Below, one piece after another: positions 63,463 to 64,000 of a DNA stretch of 64,000 bases. Under the pieces are notes generated by a model that was not told the origin of the DNA, made no database searches, and was given only the letters and a program-made list of their open reading frames with translations. The translations under genes were made by a program, and so were the position numbers. The stretch is from the NCBI GenBank assembly GCA_002167435.2, contig NHBR02000119.1, forward strand, positions 62,001 to 126,000, given 5' to 3'. The DNA comes from Allomuricauda sp. TMED12. Its GTDB lineage: Bacteria > Bacteroidota > Bacteroidia > Flavobacteriales > Flavobacteriaceae. How positions within the stretch are numbered: position 1 is the stretch's first letter; every line of letters begins with the position of its first letter.

Positions 63463-64000
63463 ATGATCATAGAAATACCCGAAAATTCAGATTTTTCGAT
63501 TCACAATATTCCTTTTGGGATTTTTTCCACGCAGGACAGAAGCCCACGGATAGGCGTTGCCGTTGGCGAACATATTTTGGATTTGGCCGCCGTCGCCGAA
63601 TTGGATGTGTTCGACTTCAATACAGCCTTGCTGGAAAAGGACACCCTAAACGAATTTATTTCGCTCGGGAAAGAAATCACCACACGGGTCCGAAAAAAGA
63701 TTCAATATTGGTTGAAAGACGATAATTCCATTTTGGCCGGAAATTCAGATCTTTTCGTGAAACAGTCCGACGCCCAGATGCATATGCCCGTAGCGATCGG
63801 AGACTATACCGATTTTTATTCCAGTTTGGAGCATGCCACCAATGTGGGTAAAATGTTCCGCGACCCAGAAAATGCTCTTTTGCCCAATTGGAAACATATT
63901 CCCGTGGGTTATCACGGAAGGGCGAGTTCAATTATCGTGAGCGGACAGCCCATCCATCGACCCAAAGGGCAAACCATGCCCATTGGGATGGAATCTCCCG
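63463..64000 (+). CDS. fahA: Fumarylacetoacetase, N-terminal part (cut by window edge)
   Basis: The frame is open from the ATG at 63463 to the window end (179 codons). The N-terminal SH3-like domain of FAH is readable (SDFSIHNIPFGIFSTQD, IGVAVGEHILDLAAVAEL), followed by the start of the catalytic domain with IGDYTDFYSSLEHATNVGKMFR and YHGRASSIIVSG, which carry the family's metal and substrate residues. It cleaves fumarylacetoacetate to fumarate and acetoacetate. It follows hmgA in the tyrosine operon after the interspersed repeat. Confidence 0.93.
   Translation, partial: MIIEIPENSDFSIHNIPFGIFSTQDRSPRIGVAVGEHILDLAAVAELDVFDFNTALLEKDTLNEFISLGKEITTRVRKKIQYWLKDDNSILAGNSDLFVKQSDAQMHMPVAIGDYTDFYSSLEHATNVGKMFRDPENALLPNWKHIPVGYHGRASSIIVSGQPIHRPKGQTMPIGMESP

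Overview
The window comes from a marine-type member of the Flavobacteriaceae (Bacteroidota), perhaps near Allomuricauda/Maribacter; the genus is only a guess. Support: Bacteroidota promoter elements (TTTG-N17-19-TANNTTTG) can be read upstream of several genes; many exported proteins have lipobox signals; a clade II (Sec-type) nosZ cluster is present; and families common in this group occur (DUF2723 membrane protein, tricorn-like protease, thrombospondin-type-3/PA14 surface protein). All genes look chromosomal. I see no rRNA, CRISPR array, insertion sequence or phage genes.

Layout. 1-3.0 kb: the rimP-nusA-infB operon on the minus strand (infB runs off the left edge), with a terminator-like hairpin in its leader. 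3.3-10 kb: a large exported adhesin-like protein, a propionate/acetate-CoA ligase and a membrane class III nucleotide cyclase. 10.3-18.6 kb: a long run of small minus-strand genes (acetyltransferases, exported amidohydrolase, PD40 lipoprotein, serine hydrolase, NAD(P)-binding NmrA-like protein, DUF1772 protein). 18.7-22.8 kb: AraC and GlxA-type regulators, an exported DJ-1/PfpI protein and a metal-binding/hydrolase lipoprotein. 23-28 kb: an exported M61 peptidase fused to an amidohydrolase, then an AhpD-like protein, a lactonase-type metallo-beta-lactamase and a TetR regulator whose putative operator occurs on both sides of its own gene.

28.4-37.6 kb is a coherent nitrous-oxide-reduction island: Rrf2 regulator, divergent lipoprotein cytochrome c, fasciclin lipoprotein, nosZ, a membrane protein in the NosB position, nosL, a small cupin, nosDFY, a truncated membrane protein, a second Rrf2 regulator and a group III truncated globin. 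An FNR/CRP-type box (ATGAT-N4-ATCAT) lies at the activator position of the nos promoter. An identical-arm box with identical geometry lies upstream of a FadL-family porin gene at 42 kb, outside the island.

37.8-60 kb is mostly housekeeping and metabolism: tRNA-Gln, a DUF2723 membrane protein, a thioredoxin fold lacking CxxC, FadL, a metallophosphoesterase, cutC, a Tat-type asparaginase, polA, an A+T-rich HEPN gene resembling the ApeA defence family, an MFS transporter, a NIPSNAP lipoprotein, a tricorn-like protease, a GH2 glycosidase and a TauE-like permease. 60.3-64 kb is a tyrosine/homogentisate catabolic locus: marR divergent from hppD-hmgA-fahA (fahA cut by the right edge), with a palindrome over the hppD promoter.

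Most functions are called from family resemblance and visible motifs. No database search was run.
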